DNA of 14,413 bases. It comes from JADFMN01 sp964529975 (GTDB lineage Bacteria; Armatimonadota; Fimbriimonadia; Fimbriimonadales; Fimbriimonadaceae). How positions within the stretch are numbered: position 1 is the stretch's first letter; every line of letters begins with the position of its first letter. The stretch spans positions 1 through 14,413 of the forward strand of contig CAZGXW010000063.1 of the NCBI GenBank assembly GCA_964529975.1, in the 5' to 3' direction. Position numbers and translations under genes: made by a program. The notes beneath the pieces are model-generated. The model was not told the origin of the DNA, searched no databases, and was given only the letters and a program-made list of their open reading frames with translations. Below are positions 13,175-14,413 of the stretch, one piece after another.

Positions 13175-14092
13175 CTACTTCTTGAACAGGGACTTCAGGA
13201 TGAACAGCATGTTCGCCGGGCGCTCCGCCAGCCGTCGCGAGAAGTAGGGGTACCACGCCGCCCCGAATGGGATATAGATCCGGATGTTGTAGCCCTCGGC
13301 GAGCAGTTGCTCTTGCAGGTCGCGCCGTACGCCGTAGATCATCTGGAACTCGTACCGCTCTTTTGGGATGTTGTTCTCCTTGATGAACGCCTTGAGCGGC
13401 TCGATCATCTTGATGTCGTGTGTCGCGATCGCAGGATAGAACCCGTCCAAGAGCAGGGTTTTCGCGGCCTGCAGGTACATCTCGTCGACCTTCTCCTTGC
13501 TCTGGTAGGCCACCGTGTCCGGCTCCAAGTACGCGCCCTTGACGATGCGCACTCGCGCGCGCATGCCGATCATCTTTTGTATGTCGCTCGGAGTGCGGTG
13601 CAGGTAAGCCTGCAAGACTGTTCCGCAGTTCTTGTAAGTGGGGAACAGTCTCTCGATAATATCGATCGTGCGCTGGCAGTACTGGCTCGCCTCCATGTCC
13701 GCCCGCACAAAGATGTCGTGCGGCTTGCACACGTCCAGGATGCGGCGGTAGTTCTCCGTGCACACGTCGTCGCCCAGGTCTTGCCCGAGCGCGGTCAGTT
13801 TGATCGAGATGTTCATCCGGTCTCGCTGCGGGCTCTTCGCGATCTTCTCGGCCATCGCGATGTAGGCGTCCGTCTCCCGATCCGCCTCCTCCTTGGTGGC
13901 GACGTTCTCGCCGAGAAGGTCCATCGACACGAAGTAACCGCGTGCGCAGTACTCCTCGCCAATCTTCAGGGCCGTGTCGACGTCCTCGCCGGCCACAAAC
14001 CGGTTGACCAGCGGGCGGAACATCTTGGACTTGGTGAGACGCTCGAACGGCTTGAACGCGGCGAGCTTCAGGACGAGCGTACGGAACACCAT
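13175..14092 (-). CDS. Proline dehydrogenase (FAD-dependent, monofunctional)
   Basis: This enzyme oxidises L-proline to pyrroline-5-carboxylate and passes electrons from FAD to the membrane quinone pool. At 305 residues it matches monofunctional bacterial PRODH, not the long PutA fusion. Visible family motifs are N-I-S-I-K-L-T-A-L-G with K98, R-A-D-M-E with D132, L-Q-A-Y-L-H-R-T with Q161, V-R-I-V-K-G-A-Y, Y-E-F-Q-M-I-Y-G-V-R, and the C-terminal substrate-binding pair R286-R287 in Y-F-S-R-R-L-A-E-R-P-A-N. All expected active-site positions look intact. The pyrroline-5-carboxylate dehydrogenase gene is not in the window. It starts 5 bp after a dihydrouridine synthase gene on the same strand and precedes a cyclic-nucleotide-binding protein by 25 bp. 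No clear Shine-Dalgarno is present. Confidence 0.95.
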   Translation of the reverse strand: MVFRTLVLKLAAFKPFERLTKSKMFRPLVNRFVAGEDVDTALKIGEEYCARGYFVSMDLLGENVATKEEADRETDAYIAMAEKIAKSPQRDRMNISIKLTALGQDLGDDVCTENYRRILDVCKPHDIFVRADMEASQYCQRTIDIIERLFPTYKNCGTVLQAYLHRTPSDIQKMIGMRARVRIVKGAYLEPDTVAYQSKEKVDEMYLQAAKTLLLDGFYPAIATHDIKMIEPLKAFIKENNIPKERYEFQMIYGVRRDLQEQLLAEGYNIRIYIPFGAAWYPYFSRRLAERPANMLFILKSLFKK

Positions 14093-14097
14093 AGGGC

Positions 14098-14413
14098 TTA
14101 GCGACCGGATTGTACTTCCTGGCCTTGGAAGTCCCGGAGGATGTCCTCCAACTCTTGCACGGACGAAACCCGCGACAGCCGACCGCGCACCTCGGCCGCG
14201 CCAGGGATGCCTTTGATGTACAGCGGCAACTGTCCGCGCAGTGCGCGGATGCCGCGCAGTTCCGCGGACGACCGCTCATGAGCGGGAAGCGCACACACTT
14301 GCGACCATGTGTCCAATCCTTCCTCAAAGGCGACCATCGTCCGGGCGTGTTCGAGGGCGGTTTGCACCCGTAGTTCCAAAGTTGGATCCAACGGCAGGGG
14401 CTCGCCGCATAGC
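14098..14413 (-). CDS. tRNA-dihydrouridine synthase, C-terminal part, cut by window end
   Basis: The reading frame is open to the right edge, so only the last 104 codons are visible and the start lies outside. The segment includes A-L-E-H-A-R-T-M-V-A-F, R-G-I-R-A-L-R-G-Q-L-P, then Y-I-K-G-I-P-G-A-A-E-V-R-G-R-L, and a final V-Q-E-L-E-D-I-L helix. This pattern (Y-x-K-G-x-P-x-A-x-x-x-R) is the C-terminal helical, tRNA-contacting domain of DusB-type enzymes, which reduce uridines to dihydrouridine in tRNA using FMN. The catalytic Cys and FMN-binding barrel are outside the window. A TTG at 14391 could be read as a start, but homology continues in frame above it. Proline dehydrogenase follows after 5 bp. 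Confidence 0.75.
   Translation of the reverse strand, partial: LCGEPLPLDPTLELRVQTALEHARTMVAFEEGLDTWSQVCALPAHERSSAELRGIRALRGQLPLYIKGIPGAAEVRGRLSRVSSVQELEDILRDFQGQEVQSGR

Noticed and set aside
13142..14101. 319-codon open frame on the plus strand opposite proline dehydrogenase
   Set aside because: Antisense shadow in a GC-rich gene; the minus-strand product is a complete, motif-bearing proline dehydrogenase, and the plus frame has no recognisable domain.
13164..14327. 387-codon alternative minus-strand frame across proline dehydrogenase
   Set aside because: Arg/Gly-rich low-complexity translation typical of an off-frame reading; it overlaps both the intact dehydrogenase and the dihydrouridine synthase end.
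1..14413. CRISPR array, tRNA/rRNA genes, insertion sequences or prophage genes
   Set aside because: No regularly spaced direct repeats, no cloverleaf or rRNA signatures, and no transposase, integrase or phage protein were found by eye.

Overview
The window is a GC-rich (roughly 60%), densely packed stretch of bacterial chromosome with 17 protein genes, two of them cut by the window ends. I see no rRNA, tRNA, CRISPR array, transposase or phage gene. A C-terminal domain that looks like an outer-membrane beta-barrel, together with several exported proteins, suggests a diderm bacterium. An Armatimonadota/Fimbriimonadia-like or other deep-branching soil or water bacterium would fit, but this is a weak inference from gene style and needs a similarity search.

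Layout. (1) 1-2567: the end of a 2H-phosphoesterase-like gene (minus) diverges from a pirin + VOC-domain pair (plus). That pair converges on L-rhamnose isomerase (minus). (2) 2677-6058, plus strand: an exported TPR protein, aspartate ammonia-lyase, and a small exported protein of unknown function whose GTG start lies inside a strong stem-loop. (3) 8170-6055, minus strand: a three-gene envelope module made of a small Cys-rich exported protein, an exported protein with three YHS/TRASH-like metal-binding repeats fused to a barrel-like domain, and a TlpA-type thioredoxin. (4) 8263-12709, plus strand: an enoyl-CoA hydratase of the methylglutaconyl-CoA type and a biotin carboxylase subunit without a biotin-carrier domain, coupled by a 4-nt overlap. 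Three overlapping paralogous two-TM membrane proteins of unknown function follow. (5) 14413-12706, minus strand: the C-terminus of a tRNA-dihydrouridine synthase, proline dehydrogenase, and a stand-alone cyclic-nucleotide-binding domain protein.

Working together. Region 4 starts with a leucine/branched acyl-CoA degradation pair. Aspartase and proline dehydrogenase add amino-acid catabolism, and rhamnose isomerase adds sugar catabolism, so the general picture is a heterotroph using organic matter. Region 3 looks like a periplasmic metal/thiol handling module and is the best candidate here for an undescribed system. The tandem membrane paralogs are second.

Regulatory style. Five first-in-operon genes lack a Shine-Dalgarno sequence but carry a -10-like hexamer (TANNNT or CANNNT) only 6-9 nt upstream of the start codon. 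This is the arrangement expected for leaderless mRNAs. Two convergent gene pairs overlap by exactly CTAA, so that each strand's stop codon lies within it.
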